Below, piece by piece: positions 31,071-39,736 of a stretch of DNA of 64,000 bases. Below the pieces are notes generated by a model. It did no database searches and was not told where the DNA came from. It saw only the letters and a program-made list of their open reading frames with translations. The DNA comes from Acidithiobacillus caldus ATCC 51756. Its GTDB lineage: Bacteria > Pseudomonadota > Gammaproteobacteria > Acidithiobacillales > Acidithiobacillaceae. Numbering within the stretch: position 1 is the first letter of the stretch; each line of letters opens with the position of its first letter. The position numbers were made by a program, and so were the translations under genes. The stretch covers positions 1,868,613-1,932,612 of the forward strand of contig NZ_CP005986.1 in assembly GCF_000175575.2 (NCBI RefSeq), read 5' to 3'.

Positions 31071-31817
31071 TCAATCTCCCTTGCCAGGTAGCATCGGGGG
31101 CACAGACGAGACATTCGAGGGCGGCGGCCCGAAGTTCCGTGGGGCAGACGTTATCGGCGCAGGCGGATTCAAAGTCGGAATCGCGCCAGGTGTGGCAAAC
31201 GTATTGCCCAAATCAGACACGTTGGCAATGGCCCCACCAGAAACCGCAATCGGCAGAACCCGCCGCTTTCCGTGAGCAGAAAAGTACACGCCGTTGCCGG
31301 AAACACGCTCAACCCGGCCATAGGGGGCGAGATTCATCCCAGAGTGGACCAGTACCGTCCCGCCATTGGGCAGAGCAAGCTCCGCTACATCCTGGCCATC
31401 GCCCTTGCCATAAATACTGAGGACTTTGGGCATGCCCGTTTTGCGCGCCTTGTCCATGGCGCCATCCAAGGTAGCCTGTCCAGCCGGAAACCCCGAAGAC
31501 AGGTAGGGCTTCGGGGCAGAAGCGTTCTCGCCGGTACTTTTCCCCTCTTTCGCCTTGCGGATTTCTTCCTTGAGCTTGGCGATATCCAGCTGCACCCGCA
31601 GGAGCGCCGCCTCATTCTGGGCCCGAGCCAGTGCCGCCAAGGTCACGGAAGTTGAGTCGCCGCCGTCGGAGACGGACGAAGTTTCGGGCGAGGATGAGGC
31701 AGATGAAACAGGCACAGACGAAGGCATAGGGCCGGCCCACGCCTCTATGCCCGCCATACCACAACAAATCGCGGCGGAAACCGCCAGGACCAGAGGGACA
31801 CCCTTAACGATGCGCAT
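31071..31817 (-). CDS. pilP: PilP-like pilus assembly protein
   Basis: The 248-residue protein has a signal peptide (MRIVKGVPLVLAVSAAICCG) and a C-terminal domain (GDGQDVAELALPNGGTVLV, GYFSAHGKRR-like) typical of PilP. In type IVb and thin pili PilP is periplasmic and links the secretin to inner-membrane parts. The start at 31817 is chosen for its signal peptide; an open frame upstream overlaps the pilO end. Confidence 0.8.
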   Translation of the reverse strand: MRIVKGVPLVLAVSAAICCGMAGIEAWAGPMPSSVPVSSASSSPETSSVSDGGDSTSVTLAALARAQNEAALLRVQLDIAKLKEEIRKAKEGKSTGENASAPKPYLSSGFPAGQATLDGAMDKARKTGMPKVLSIYGKGDGQDVAELALPNGGTVLVHSGMNLAPYGRVERVSGNGVYFSAHGKRRVLPIAVSGGAIANVSDLGNTFATPGAIPTLNPPAPITSAPRNFGPPPSNVSSVPPMLPGKGD

Positions 31818-31864
31818 CACCGCTACCTCTGAATGGGTAAAAACACGTTGCGACATGATCGTCC

Positions 31865-33223
31865 TCACTTACGCACAGAAAAATGGGCCGGAATGCCTGG
31901 CTTTGGCAGGATCCTGGTTTCAGGAACGGGCTCCCTGGCCGCATTCGCCCGCAATACATACAAATTGCCCAACGCCTTGATCTGTATGTCGCCGGTTTTG
32001 GAAGGCGAAAAGGTCAGACTCAAAAATCGCAGGCCAGGTATATTCCAGTCGCGCGGGGATCCCCAATGGGATAGATCTCCAGATACCGAAAATGCCAGAT
32101 GAGTCCAGGGATGCGCAGGCGGCTTGGGGGGAGAAGATTTGGCCCCAGGAAGCGGGCGCGGCACATTGGGTTGTGCAGCCGACAGACGGACTTTCAAGGA
32201 AAGGGCCTGCGATAACCCGTAGATTTTCCGCTCGGCCAATGCCTCGGGCAAGACATTCCCGTCACGGGACGGAGCAACACGCCCAACCGATTCGTGAGAG
32301 AGTATTTCCTGCCCCTGATCCGCCAAAACCCCGTCAGGGGCATCCAAAGCCGTAGCGGAAGGACCAATCTCCCACGTGTTTTGCAGGACCACACGCCCAT
32401 TCGCGGGTTCGCATAGGGTGCTCTTGAGCAGCCAGCCCAAATCGGAAGGGGATACTTTCTCCAAGGCTGAAGTACACGCGCGAACGAAGTCCGAAGGGAG
32501 CGGTTGCGCTGCCCAAGGCAGCACCGCGCTCGCCGCACGGCGCGCTTCGATGGCGCGCTCGATGGCAAGCCGCCGCTCTTCCGCGGCAAGCCGTTCTTTC
32601 TGCACCTGGACCTCGTGAACATGCCAGGCCACCATGCCACCGACGACAACAGTCGTTGTTATCCCGCCCCAGACAATGACCGGCAAGACCGGATTTTTGC
32701 GCACATCCACCAGCGGACGTATCTTGGGGCCCCGCTTCAAAATCTCGGCAATCTGCTCCAAGCCGCCGTCTTTGAAGGTAGTAGGCTCACCATACGCCGC
32801 ATGCTGACGACGTAAAGCGTCTACCGCCTCCCAATCACCCACGGCATCGCCATCGGGCAAGATTTCGTAGCTATCGCGAACTGCAATGTACCAATACAAG
32901 CCATTGCCCAGGTCAAAAATCCCCAGCCACGGCTCCTGGATCACGTCTGCCACCGCTGCCGCCAGGGAATACACCGTGCCACGGTATGCTCTTTCCAGCG
33001 GTAATTTCTTCGGAGCGCCAACCAGAAAATCCGAACCCAAGAGTGGCCGCGAGAACCCGCTTTGCAGGGAGCGGCTCTGCGTCCTCCTCTGAACCACCCA
33101 AAAATCCTTCCCCCGGCTTCCGGCCAGAAGATCTTTGCGCGATGGCTTGCGATCTTCGTGCCGCCAATAGAGACCTGCGGCAAACACCCGCTTGTCTCCC
33201 GGAATCTTGAGCAATACGGGCAT
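31865..33223 (-). CDS. pilO: PilO-like pilus assembly protein
   Basis: The 452-residue protein has a cytoplasmic N-half, one membrane helix (PVIVWGGITTTVVVGGMVAW, near residues 195-215), a coiled stretch (QKERLAAEERRLAIERAIEARR cut to its core QKERLAAEERRL) and a periplasmic domain, as in PilO of R64-type pili. It starts at 33223, overlapping the pilN stop. Confidence 0.82.
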   Translation of the reverse strand: MPVLLKIPGDKRVFAAGLYWRHEDRKPSRKDLLAGSRGKDFWVVQRRTQSRSLQSGFSRPLLGSDFLVGAPKKLPLERAYRGTVYSLAAAVADVIQEPWLGIFDLGNGLYWYIAVRDSYEILPDGDAVGDWEAVDALRRQHAAYGEPTTFKDGGLEQIAEILKRGPKIRPLVDVRKNPVLPVIVWGGITTTVVVGGMVAWHVHEVQVQKERLAAEERRLAIERAIEARRAASAVLPWAAQPLPSDFVRACTSALEKVSPSDLGWLLKSTLCEPANGRVVLQNTWEIGPSATALDAPDGVLADQGQEILSHESVGRVAPSRDGNVLPEALAERKIYGLSQALSLKVRLSAAQPNVPRPLPGAKSSPPKPPAHPWTHLAFSVSGDLSHWGSPRDWNIPGLRFLSLTFSPSKTGDIQIKALGNLYVLRANAAREPVPETRILPKPGIPAHFSVRK

Positions 33224-34857
33224 CAGAGAATCCTCGCCGTGATCACAATGGCAATCATCTGCCTGGACAGGGACGCATCCGCACCACCACCGAGGAGCGG
33301 GAAATAAGGACTGCCTACCCCATTGTGGGTAGTGCTCCCCTGACTCTGGGAATACCCGGTCAACAACAAGGTCTGCCCAGGCTTCAGCTTGACCGACTGC
33401 TGGAACGTACTGCTATCCACCGTCGGCACCTGGATACTGCTGCCCCCGCTGCTGATCGTCTGGATGCCCACCAGATTGCTGATGGTCATATTCATGCCCA
33501 ACAGGATCCGTCCGTCGACGATCTTCGGCAGAAACATCGCCGTAAAACCCGTGGTCACGGTCCCAGGAATCAGGCCACTGGTCGTGCCCACATTTGCCGT
33601 GGTGGTATTGCTGCTCTCCGCCAGATAACCCGTCTGCTGCGCCACCTGAATCGGCGTTGGTTCGCCGTTCAACGAAATCGCAGACCGGCTGAACACTTGG
33701 GTGACGTGACCCAAAGTCGCCAGCGCCTGCACGGCAATGCTGCTGCCTTGCCATTGCCCCAGCGCACCCGTTGCCGAACTCAGGATGTTCGCACCCAAAG
33801 ACAAGGGTGCCGGGCCACCGGAAGACACAGACGGCGGAGCAACCCCTTGCAAGGTAACGCCATATTGCCTGCCCAGAGACTGGAACGCGCCACTCAGGTT
33901 AAGCCCGTAGTTTTGCTCGTTGTTGAGATTGACGTTGTAGACGTGCACGGTAATCGCCACCTGACGCTGCAACTGACGCGCCAGTCCTTGCACCCAATCC
34001 CGCACCCGGCGAACCTCCGGAGGGGTACCGGTGACCGTAACCGTACCTGTGGAAGCATCGACTACCACCTGCCCGCCACCCGCGACCGTCTGCGCCACCT
34101 TACTCAGATTTTTCCAAACGTCGATCTTCGAGGTGTTCGTGATACTGGTCATGCCGGTAGACGTGTTCCCGTTATTGTTACCACTGGAACCGCCGGTAGA
34201 TTCGCCGATTCCACCAACCAAGCTACCAGAAGATCCAGAACTGTTGCTGTCCGCGCCAGCGGAGGCAACAATAGAACCCGAAGAATTGGTGGCCCAATCC
34301 AGAGCCGGTAACGAGAACGTCCGCGTTTCGGTCTTGAAAATGCGGATGGCACCGTTTCGGTAATTCCACCAAACACCGTTCTTTGCGGTCACCATATCCA
34401 GCAACCCAGAGAGACTGCCCGACCAGTTCAGAGGAATTGCCAAAGCAGAATGCGAGCCCGAAGCAAGCCCGATACCAGATCCGGTCTGGCTAGGCAACGG
34501 CGGCAAAAACGTTCCTGGACGACCGGGCGCAGAACCTTGCGAAAAATCCTCAACATGCACCGGAATGCCGGAAATCTCCGTGATTTTCCCGGCGATTTGC
34601 CGAAGCGTCAGAGGAGCAGAAGAAACCAGGGTGATTTTTTGGCGCAACAACGACGGGACGCGATGACGAACCTGTACTTCGTCCCCCAGCAGATAGGGGG
34701 TGGTTACCGTACTCACCACCGGAGGACTGCTTGGAAGACGAGCCGACCGGACGGACTGCTCTGCGCTGTCCTGCATCTCGTGCACTTGATGGAAAGTCGC
34801 ACAGCCAGAAAGCAACACGGGAACCGCCATCCCTACCGCACGCAGCACACGACGCAT
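33223..34857 (-). CDS. pilN: PilN secretin lipoprotein
   Basis: The 544-residue protein starts MRRVLRAVGMAVPVLLSGC, a lipoprotein signal, then N domains (QIAGKITEISGIPVHV and VDASTGTVTVTGTPPEVRRV) and a C-terminal secretin domain (PTIQVAQQTGYLAES and KLKPGQTLLLTGYSQ). It should form the outer-membrane ring of the thin pilus. ATG at 34857 gives the lipoprotein signal and lies 33 bases from the CTATACC block, the same as in trbJ. Confidence 0.93.
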   Translation of the reverse strand: MRRVLRAVGMAVPVLLSGCATFHQVHEMQDSAEQSVRSARLPSSPPVVSTVTTPYLLGDEVQVRHRVPSLLRQKITLVSSAPLTLRQIAGKITEISGIPVHVEDFSQGSAPGRPGTFLPPLPSQTGSGIGLASGSHSALAIPLNWSGSLSGLLDMVTAKNGVWWNYRNGAIRIFKTETRTFSLPALDWATNSSGSIVASAGADSNSSGSSGSLVGGIGESTGGSSGNNNGNTSTGMTSITNTSKIDVWKNLSKVAQTVAGGGQVVVDASTGTVTVTGTPPEVRRVRDWVQGLARQLQRQVAITVHVYNVNLNNEQNYGLNLSGAFQSLGRQYGVTLQGVAPPSVSSGGPAPLSLGANILSSATGALGQWQGSSIAVQALATLGHVTQVFSRSAISLNGEPTPIQVAQQTGYLAESSNTTTANVGTTSGLIPGTVTTGFTAMFLPKIVDGRILLGMNMTISNLVGIQTISSGGSSIQVPTVDSSTFQQSVKLKPGQTLLLTGYSQSQGSTTHNGVGSPYFPLLGGGADASLSRQMIAIVITARIL

Positions 34858-34888
34858 GAGCAAACACCCCAAAAGGACAATCTTGCCT

Positions 34889-34915
34889 TGGTATAGCAAA
34901 GCGGTTTTGCGATAT
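34889..34915 (-). promoter_or_regulatory. Bipartite promoter-like element of the pil operon
   Basis: The minus strand reads ATATC, then 19 bases on CTATACC, 33 bases before the pilN start. The CTTTG...CCAAGG flanks resemble those at trbJ. It would control pilN through pilV. Confidence 0.65.
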
Positions 34916-34924
34916 GGGAGAAAC

Positions 34925-35118
34925 CATCCCTGCAGGTCCTACAGACGGTAAAGGAAGTCGCAGGCCGCGGGTCAGTTGGGTCCCATGCAGGGAGCACCTG
35001 CCGTGTGCAGCACCTGCCGTGCGCAGCACTTGCCGTGTGCAGCACCTGTCGGCGGCACGCCTGCGCCGTGCAGCGGTTGCGCCGTGCAGCGGTTGCACCG
35101 TGCAGCCGTGCAGCGGTG
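34925..35118. repeat. Hairpin-unit array upstream of the pil operon
   Basis: At least six units follow at exact 16-bp steps from 34994 (GCACCTGCCGTGTGCA, GCACCTGCCGTGCGCA, GCACTTGCCGTGTGCA and so on), turning into CGGTTGCGCCGTGCAG units. GTGC/GCAC is perfect and GTGT/GCAC has one T-G wobble. Confidence 0.78.
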
Positions 35119-35139
35119 CAGACTGGTTCGCAACCTGGT

Positions 35140-35868
35140 TTATTTGGCCCGCGACTCGGAACCCGCGACCCGCGACTGGAAATACTGGTACCGCGCAAGC
35201 ACCGCCGGAACGTATCGCTGGGTCTGCCGAAACGGCGGGACCCGATACCCCGCATTCACCACCGCCTGACCACCAGCGTTATAGCCCGCAATGGCGAGTT
35301 TCCAACTACCGAGTTTTCCAGCGAGGTAACGCAGATACCGGGCGCCGGCGAAGATGGCGGCCTTGGGATCAAAAGGGCTGCCCTCCCCGAATCGGTCCCA
35401 GGTCCCCGGCATGAACTGCATGAGTCCCTGCGCTCCTTTGGGGCTCACCGCATCGGGATTGAATCCCGACTCCTGAGCCGCCACGGCAAGAATCAACGCC
35501 GCAGGAACCCCGGTGGACGCAGAAGCCCGATTCGCCCACTGCACATATCGCGTTGGAATGGAAGGTAACACGCCAGGATAGACGAAATGCCCACGCGCGG
35601 AGACTCCATTTCCGCCGCCCGCGTACATTCGCTCCACCGCCAGGATCCACGCGCCGGCCGCGATGCCCCAGCAGGGGTCCTTGCGCACGTCTTGCAACGA
35701 GAATCCGTATGCTGCGAGCACCGGCAGCCATTGACCAGGAATTCCCATGGGACCAACTCCCGCGGAGGGCGAAGATCCCGCAGAGCGGGAGACCGACGCC
35801 AGTACCCGCTCGATTATGGGGATTGGGACATGATAAGCGGTGGCGGCTTCGGCTACGCAGGCGAGCAT
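35140..35868 (-). CDS. Lytic transglycosylase with two lysozyme-like parts
   Basis: The 242-residue protein has a C-terminal SLT domain (ALILAVAAQESGFNPDAVSPKGAQGLMQF) with catalytic Glu and the late IAGYNAGG motif. The N-terminal part (PIPIIERVLASVSRSAG, VGPMGIPGQWLPVLAAYG, DPCWGIAAGAWIL) resembles VirB1-type lysozyme domains but lacks the catalytic ES pair. Such enzymes open peptidoglycan for conjugation or pili. No signal peptide is clear. It is divergent from the gene at 35958. Confidence 0.82.
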   Translation of the reverse strand: MLACVAEAATAYHVPIPIIERVLASVSRSAGSSPSAGVGPMGIPGQWLPVLAAYGFSLQDVRKDPCWGIAAGAWILAVERMYAGGGNGVSARGHFVYPGVLPSIPTRYVQWANRASASTGVPAALILAVAAQESGFNPDAVSPKGAQGLMQFMPGTWDRFGEGSPFDPKAAIFAGARYLRYLAGKLGSWKLAIAGYNAGGQAVVNAGYRVPPFRQTQRYVPAVLARYQYFQSRVAGSESRAK

Positions 35869-35957
35869 GTGTAACCCTGGCGTAAAATGGCGGGAGACTG
35901 TGGTCTCTTGTATCTTTGAAGTTCCAGGTCCGGATACTTGAGAAAGGGGTTGCTCCC

Positions 35958-36728
35958 ATGAAAACAGCGCTTCACCCGTACAACGTCAAAAAAGAGGTCA
36001 CCGTCCAAACGTATACGGCGGAATTTGGTCCAAAATTGGATCCCCAGAGCCGCCATCAAAACCGCCCAAGAGCGCGTTGTCCCGGATGCCTGGAGCCAAT
36101 GATCGTTGTGGGAAATGACCGGCCTCTTCACGATCAGATTTTTTCTCATCCACGTGATGCGAATCCGCCGCCATGCCCGTTGCGCAACCGTGCGGATCAC
36201 AAGTACGTGTTTCTCCACGATGTGCCAGTAGACACGGCACGCGGTCGGGCTCTTCGCGCCGATTTTTTCGAGCACTGGCAAACCCACTACGCCCATATGC
36301 GCAAGCTTCTCAACGGCTATATGGATGTCGACGACTTCATTGCCGTCATCAAGGAAGCAGATCATTCCCGCCTCTGGAGCCGCGGCAACCTCCAGGAATG
36401 GGAGGTGCCTTATATCTTCCTCGCATGGAAGGAGTGGGCCCCGGTGATAAAGAAAAAAGGACAGCTCTTGCGCCCAGTCTGGCTTCGTTTCTGGTTCGAC
36501 TCCCGAGTTCGAACGCTTGATGATATATGGATTCGCACCCAAGGCGATCCCAGAATCATAAAGGCCATATATAGGAACCCCGCACGTGGCGGATCTCCCA
36601 CCCTGCGCCACCTCGTCGATACAAAAACCCTCTATATCGACCAGGCATTTCTTCAGGCACAGTACCGACCGCCTGTCGATTATGTGGTCCTGAAAATGCG
36701 TCAGGCTTTCCCCAGGGATTTTCCCTGA
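35958..36728 (+). CDS. Hypothetical protein with CoiA-like zinc site
   Basis: The 256-residue protein has RCPGCLEPMIVVGND, DQIFSHP and PPPCPL, a Cys/His arrangement like the zinc finger of CoiA-type competence proteins, then a helical domain with many Trp and aromatic residues (WEVPYIFLAWKEW). AAAGGGG precedes ATG at 35958. It is one of few plus-strand genes here and overlaps the end of the opposite gene by 28 bases. The role is unknown. Confidence 0.55.
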   Translation: MKTALHPYNVKKEVTVQTYTAEFGPKLDPQSRHQNRPRARCPGCLEPMIVVGNDRPLHDQIFSHPRDANPPPCPLRNRADHKYVFLHDVPVDTARGRALRADFFEHWQTHYAHMRKLLNGYMDVDDFIAVIKEADHSRLWSRGNLQEWEVPYIFLAWKEWAPVIKKKGQLLRPVWLRFWFDSRVRTLDDIWIRTQGDPRIIKAIYRNPARGGSPTLRHLVDTKTLYIDQAFLQAQYRPPVDYVVLKMRQAFPRDFP

Positions 36729-37198
36729 CGATTTTCGAGTCTGCGTTTGACCCATGTTTTCGCCTCTTCCAGGGTCTGAAACGGCATATATTCTTCCTCG
36801 GAAATGAGACTATCGTTCCAGAACACGGCGCATAGCCCGCCGAACGGCCCAGATGAGATCACCATCAGATATCCAGGCTCGTTCTCCTCGATCCATACGG
36901 AGGACATCCACTCGACAAAAACCTCGTCCAAGCGATGAGGACGGTACGCCTTGCCAGATCGCTGGTACCAGCGAGACCAATATCCGCCAGGCCCCTCTGG
37001 AATTCGCTGGCGGGTCTCCTTCGCCCGCACTGCCCGTAGCGTTGCCCGGTCGCGCCGCGCTACCCACCTCAACAAGTGTTCCGTTTCCGCCGGCTTCATT
37101 TCCAGGAGCGGAAACACACCCATTACGGCGTTAAATACAGCGCTCGCCTGAATTTCCCATGGAACCATTATCTTTTTTGCCCGAGGATCAGAAGTCAT
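36701..37198 (-). CDS. Hypothetical protein coupled to the pilL-like gene
   Basis: The 165-residue protein begins MTSDPRAKKIMVPWEIQASAV and has an Arg-rich middle (RRDRATLRAVRAKETRQR) and a compact C-half with GYLMVISSGPFGGLCAVFWN. ATG overlaps the stop of the pilL-like gene as ATGA, so it is translated with it. No family is recognised. Confidence 0.6.
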   Translation of the reverse strand: MTSDPRAKKIMVPWEIQASAVFNAVMGVFPLLEMKPAETEHLLRWVARRDRATLRAVRAKETRQRIPEGPGGYWSRWYQRSGKAYRPHRLDEVFVEWMSSVWIEENEPGYLMVISSGPFGGLCAVFWNDSLISEEEYMPFQTLEEAKTWVKRRLENRQGKSLGKA

Positions 37199-38085
37199 TC
37201 CCCACCCCCAGCACCATCGATCACCACGGTATTATTCGCCGTGTGGAAAACCGCATGAATATTGGCCCCGTTGGCGGCCAGCGCCTGCACGACCTGCGTC
37301 ACCGCCTGCTGGAAATCCCCAGTGAAGGTCGTCGTGTTCGGCACCATCCAGTCTTCCGGCACCTGCCACACCACCGTCCAGTCCGATTGCGCGGCCCACT
37401 TCTGCAACTCCGTCAAAATGAGCCGCCCCTTGGTGAGCACGAAAACCGGCTGCGCCGTAAGATTCGCGGGTTCTGCGGACGCCAGTCCTGCCCCGCGCAG
37501 CGGTCCTGCGGACGGCAGCGGTCCTGCGGACGGCAGGGCTGCGGCCGGCAATATGCTCCCCGCAGGGGGCCTTGCGGGCGACAGCTCTGCTTTCCGATAC
37601 CCGCCCAGATTGGGCGCAGGTGTGACTTCAGGCGAAGCCTTCGGCGGAGCCTTCGGCGAGGCCTTCGGAGCAGCCGACGGCAAGGACACCGGCACAGGCG
37701 GCGGCGTCCACAGGGTCAAGGTCTGCTGATCCCACCACAAGGCTCCATGCAAGCCCGCCTGCTGGATCTCCTCCTTCAATGCCAGCGTCCACCGCTCCCG
37801 GGTCATGGAACCCGTAACGACCACCGGGAGATCGAGCGTCACCCCGGGCTTGGTGTACACCGTCCACCCCGTCGGCAAAGTCTCCCGCAGCGCCTGCAGG
37901 AAATTTACGGTGCCGCGCTGCAGGCGATCGCTGCGATGCGCCACCCCAAAGCCGTGCTGCGCCAACACCGGCTGCACCTCGAGACTTTTCCGGTAGCCGG
38001 ACAGATCGGGACCTGGCGATACCGGCGCTGGCGCCACAACGGCGGGAGGATTCACATTTTCTGGGGGGACGACGAACTGGTACAT
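37195..38085 (-). CDS. PilL-like protein with two TcpQ-type domains
   Basis: The 296-residue protein has two similar domains of the TcpQ (toxin-coregulated pilus Q) type: residues about 55-120 (LRETLPTGWTVYTKPGV...LALKEEIQQAGLHG) and 225-290 (LQKWAAQSDWTVVWQVP...VQALAANGANIHAVF). A Pro/Ala linker of about 70 residues between them is partly encoded by hairpin repeats (LPSAGP twice). ATG at 38085 follows GGAGGC. TcpQ-type proteins help the secretin reach the outer membrane; PilL of thin pili has the same domain. No signal peptide is evident. Confidence 0.78.
   Translation of the reverse strand: MYQFVVPPENVNPPAVVAPAPVSPGPDLSGYRKSLEVQPVLAQHGFGVAHRSDRLQRGTVNFLQALRETLPTGWTVYTKPGVTLDLPVVVTGSMTRERWTLALKEEIQQAGLHGALWWDQQTLTLWTPPPVPVSLPSAAPKASPKAPPKASPEVTPAPNLGGYRKAELSPARPPAGSILPAAALPSAGPLPSAGPLRGAGLASAEPANLTAQPVFVLTKGRLILTELQKWAAQSDWTVVWQVPEDWMVPNTTTFTGDFQQAVTQVVQALAANGANIHAVFHTANNTVVIDGAGGGE
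37488..37575. repeat. Hairpin-unit array inside the pilL-like gene
   Basis: Two units CGGTCCTGCGGACGGCAG lie at an exact 18-bp step, followed by related CCCCGCAGGGGG units. The 18-bp step keeps the frame and encodes LPSAGP. Confidence 0.72.
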
Positions 38086-38111
38086 GCTGCCTCCAAAAAC
38101 CGATTCTTGCC

Positions 38112-38140
38112 TTGGTATAGCCAAGCCAAAACGGGATACG
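38112..38140 (-). promoter_or_regulatory. Bipartite promoter-like element of the pilL-like gene
   Basis: The minus strand reads GTATCC, then 19 bases on CTATACC within the perfect palindrome CTTGGCTATACCAAG, 29 bases before the start. Confidence 0.65.
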
Positions 38141-38144
38141 ATAT

Positions 38145-39152
38145 TCAGTCGAAAAAGCGAATCTCGGTGATCCGACGACCGGCAGGATGATTGGGATCGC
38201 GGGCAATCTGCACGACGACGTCGACGGCTTCTTCGATCAGATGCCTCTGAGACGGAACACCAGCTTCCTGGCAGAGCTGGTCGAGGCGAGTGAGCGCGCC
38301 TTCCGCGTCATTGGCGTGCAAGGTCGCCAAACCACCTGGGTGACCTGTTCCCCAGGCTTTTAGCAATGCCAAAGCTGAACGATCTCTCACTTCACCCACA
38401 AAAATCCGGTCGGGACGATACCGCAGGGTGAGCTTGAGCAGACGGGTCATGTCGATACCGGAATCGGGATCGGTGAGCATCTGCACGACGTTCGGCGCGT
38501 TGCATTGTATCTCCCGCGTGTCCTCGATGATGACAATGCGCTGATCAAGACCGGAAATGCGAGCCACGTAATCGGAACAGGCGTTGAGTAGGGTGGTTTT
38601 GCCGCTGCCCGTCCCGCCACTCACGACAATGTTCTTCCGATCCCGAATCGCCGTAGTTATCTTTTCGTACTGCGCGTCCGTCAAAATCCCCCGCGACACG
38701 TAATCTTCCACCGTAAAAATCGACCGCGCCGGCAAACGTATAGCAAAAGTCGGCGCCGGCGTGAGCGGCGGAATACACCCCGCAAACCGCGCCAGCAGAA
38801 ACTCGGGCGGCATCGCGCCCTCCACAATGGGATGCGCACGATCCACCACCGTCTCCCGATAAGACGCCATGAGCCCCAAGAGATTGAGCGCCTTGGCCGC
38901 GGGCATGGTGGTCAACGGCGTAATCCCTTCCCCATGCCGCTCTACCAGAACCTCCCCATTATCGTTGAGCAGAATCTCAACTACCTTGGGATCCTCAAAG
39001 GCCTTGCAGATATCCTCTCCCAGGATACGTCGCATCTGCTCGATAAGCCGCGCATGCGCCTCCGCCTTGGCCTTGTCGATGGCGTGCAGGGCTGCGCCCG
39101 GCACGGGACCTGCGGGCGGCAGGAGGGCTGCACCAGGTAGAGACTCGCTCAT
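38145..39152 (-). CDS. trbB: TrbB/VirB11-type secretion ATPase
   Basis: The 335-residue protein has the VirB11 plan: an N-terminal domain, Walker A SGGTGSGKTT, the Asp box (IVIIEDTREIQ), RPDRIFVGEVRDRSA and the His box LATLHANDAEGAL. It is the traffic ATPase at the base of the P-type channel. The first 25 residues (LPGAALLPPAGPVPGAA) come from hairpin-repeat DNA. The start overlaps the preceding stop (ATGA). Confidence 0.94.
   Translation of the reverse strand: MSESLPGAALLPPAGPVPGAALHAIDKAKAEAHARLIEQMRRILGEDICKAFEDPKVVEILLNDNGEVLVERHGEGITPLTTMPAAKALNLLGLMASYRETVVDRAHPIVEGAMPPEFLLARFAGCIPPLTPAPTFAIRLPARSIFTVEDYVSRGILTDAQYEKITTAIRDRKNIVVSGGTGSGKTTLLNACSDYVARISGLDQRIVIIEDTREIQCNAPNVVQMLTDPDSGIDMTRLLKLTLRYRPDRIFVGEVRDRSALALLKAWGTGHPGGLATLHANDAEGALTRLDQLCQEAGVPSQRHLIEEAVDVVVQIARDPNHPAGRRITEIRFFD
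39085..39130. repeat. Hairpin units inside the start of trbB
   Basis: CCCGGCACGGG and CTGCGGGCGGCAGG units lie in the first 25 codons of trbB and encode a Pro/Ala-rich segment not seen in usual TrbB proteins. Confidence 0.5.
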
Positions 39153-39736
39153 CTGCCCGCCTCCTTCGCCTCTGCATCCATACGCTCCGTCAGGAGCTTC
39201 GCAATCCGGCGCAAAGCCCGCGGACGGTTCGCATCAAACCCCTGGGCTGCCACCTGCCGCAAAAACCGCTCGTAGCGCGTCAGCGCCGACGACTGCACAG
39301 CCTCCGCCTCATCCAGCACCGGCTCCGGTAAGTGCAACAGCATGAGCTTCGTAAACAGATCGAACATGGCCGTGAGCGTATCCACCTCCGCCTGTACCCC
39401 ATCGATGCGATCGAGTAGCTTTTCCTGCCCACCCAAAAGCCGCATCTCCAACGCCCGCAAGGAAGCATCCGGCGCACGGGATAGCTCCATCCCCAACACC
39501 GCGTACTTCGCAACCAACTGGTTGATGGACCGCGCCTGACCCTGCCGAACCTCGTCGCGAATCCGCTGCGCATAAGGACCAACCAGCTTGACACTACTGG
39601 CGTACACCGGCTTATCGGGTCCTGCGGACGGCAGGGCTACGGGTCCTGCGGACGGCAGTTTTGCCCTACGCAGTGGGGCGGACGGCGGCACGCCCATCGC
39701 AGGAGAATTACCGCCCTCAGGGACAGGGCTAGACAT
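39149..39736 (-). CDS. TrbB-operon protein, longer paralogue
   Basis: The 195-residue protein contains KLVGPYAQRIRDEVRQGQAR and LVAKYAVLGMEL, which pair with KLVGRYAERIEAEAQERGVS and LIADYAMRGMD of the adjacent 97-residue protein, so the two are paralogues. A Pro/Ala N-terminus (LPSAGP twice) comes from repeat DNA, and a helical C-half follows. The pattern of a short strand and two helices would fit a ribbon-helix-helix accessory protein of the relaxosome (inference). It overlaps both neighbours. Confidence 0.6.
   Translation of the reverse strand: MSSPVPEGGNSPAMGVPPSAPLRRAKLPSAGPVALPSAGPDKPVYASSVKLVGPYAQRIRDEVRQGQARSINQLVAKYAVLGMELSRAPDASLRALEMRLLGGQEKLLDRIDGVQAEVDTLTAMFDLFTKLMLLHLPEPVLDEAEAVQSSALTRYERFLRQVAAQGFDANRPRALRRIAKLLTERMDAEAKEAGR
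39612..39693. repeat. Hairpin units inside the longer paralogue gene
   Basis: Two copies of GGTCCTGCGGACGGCAG lie at 24 bp, a multiple of three, followed by a CCTACGCAGTGGGG unit. They encode LPSAGP. Confidence 0.65.

Noticed and set aside
29301..31091. 596-codon plus-strand frame opposite pilQ and pilR
   Set aside because: Mirror frame of high-GC coding DNA; the minus strand has all ATPase motifs.
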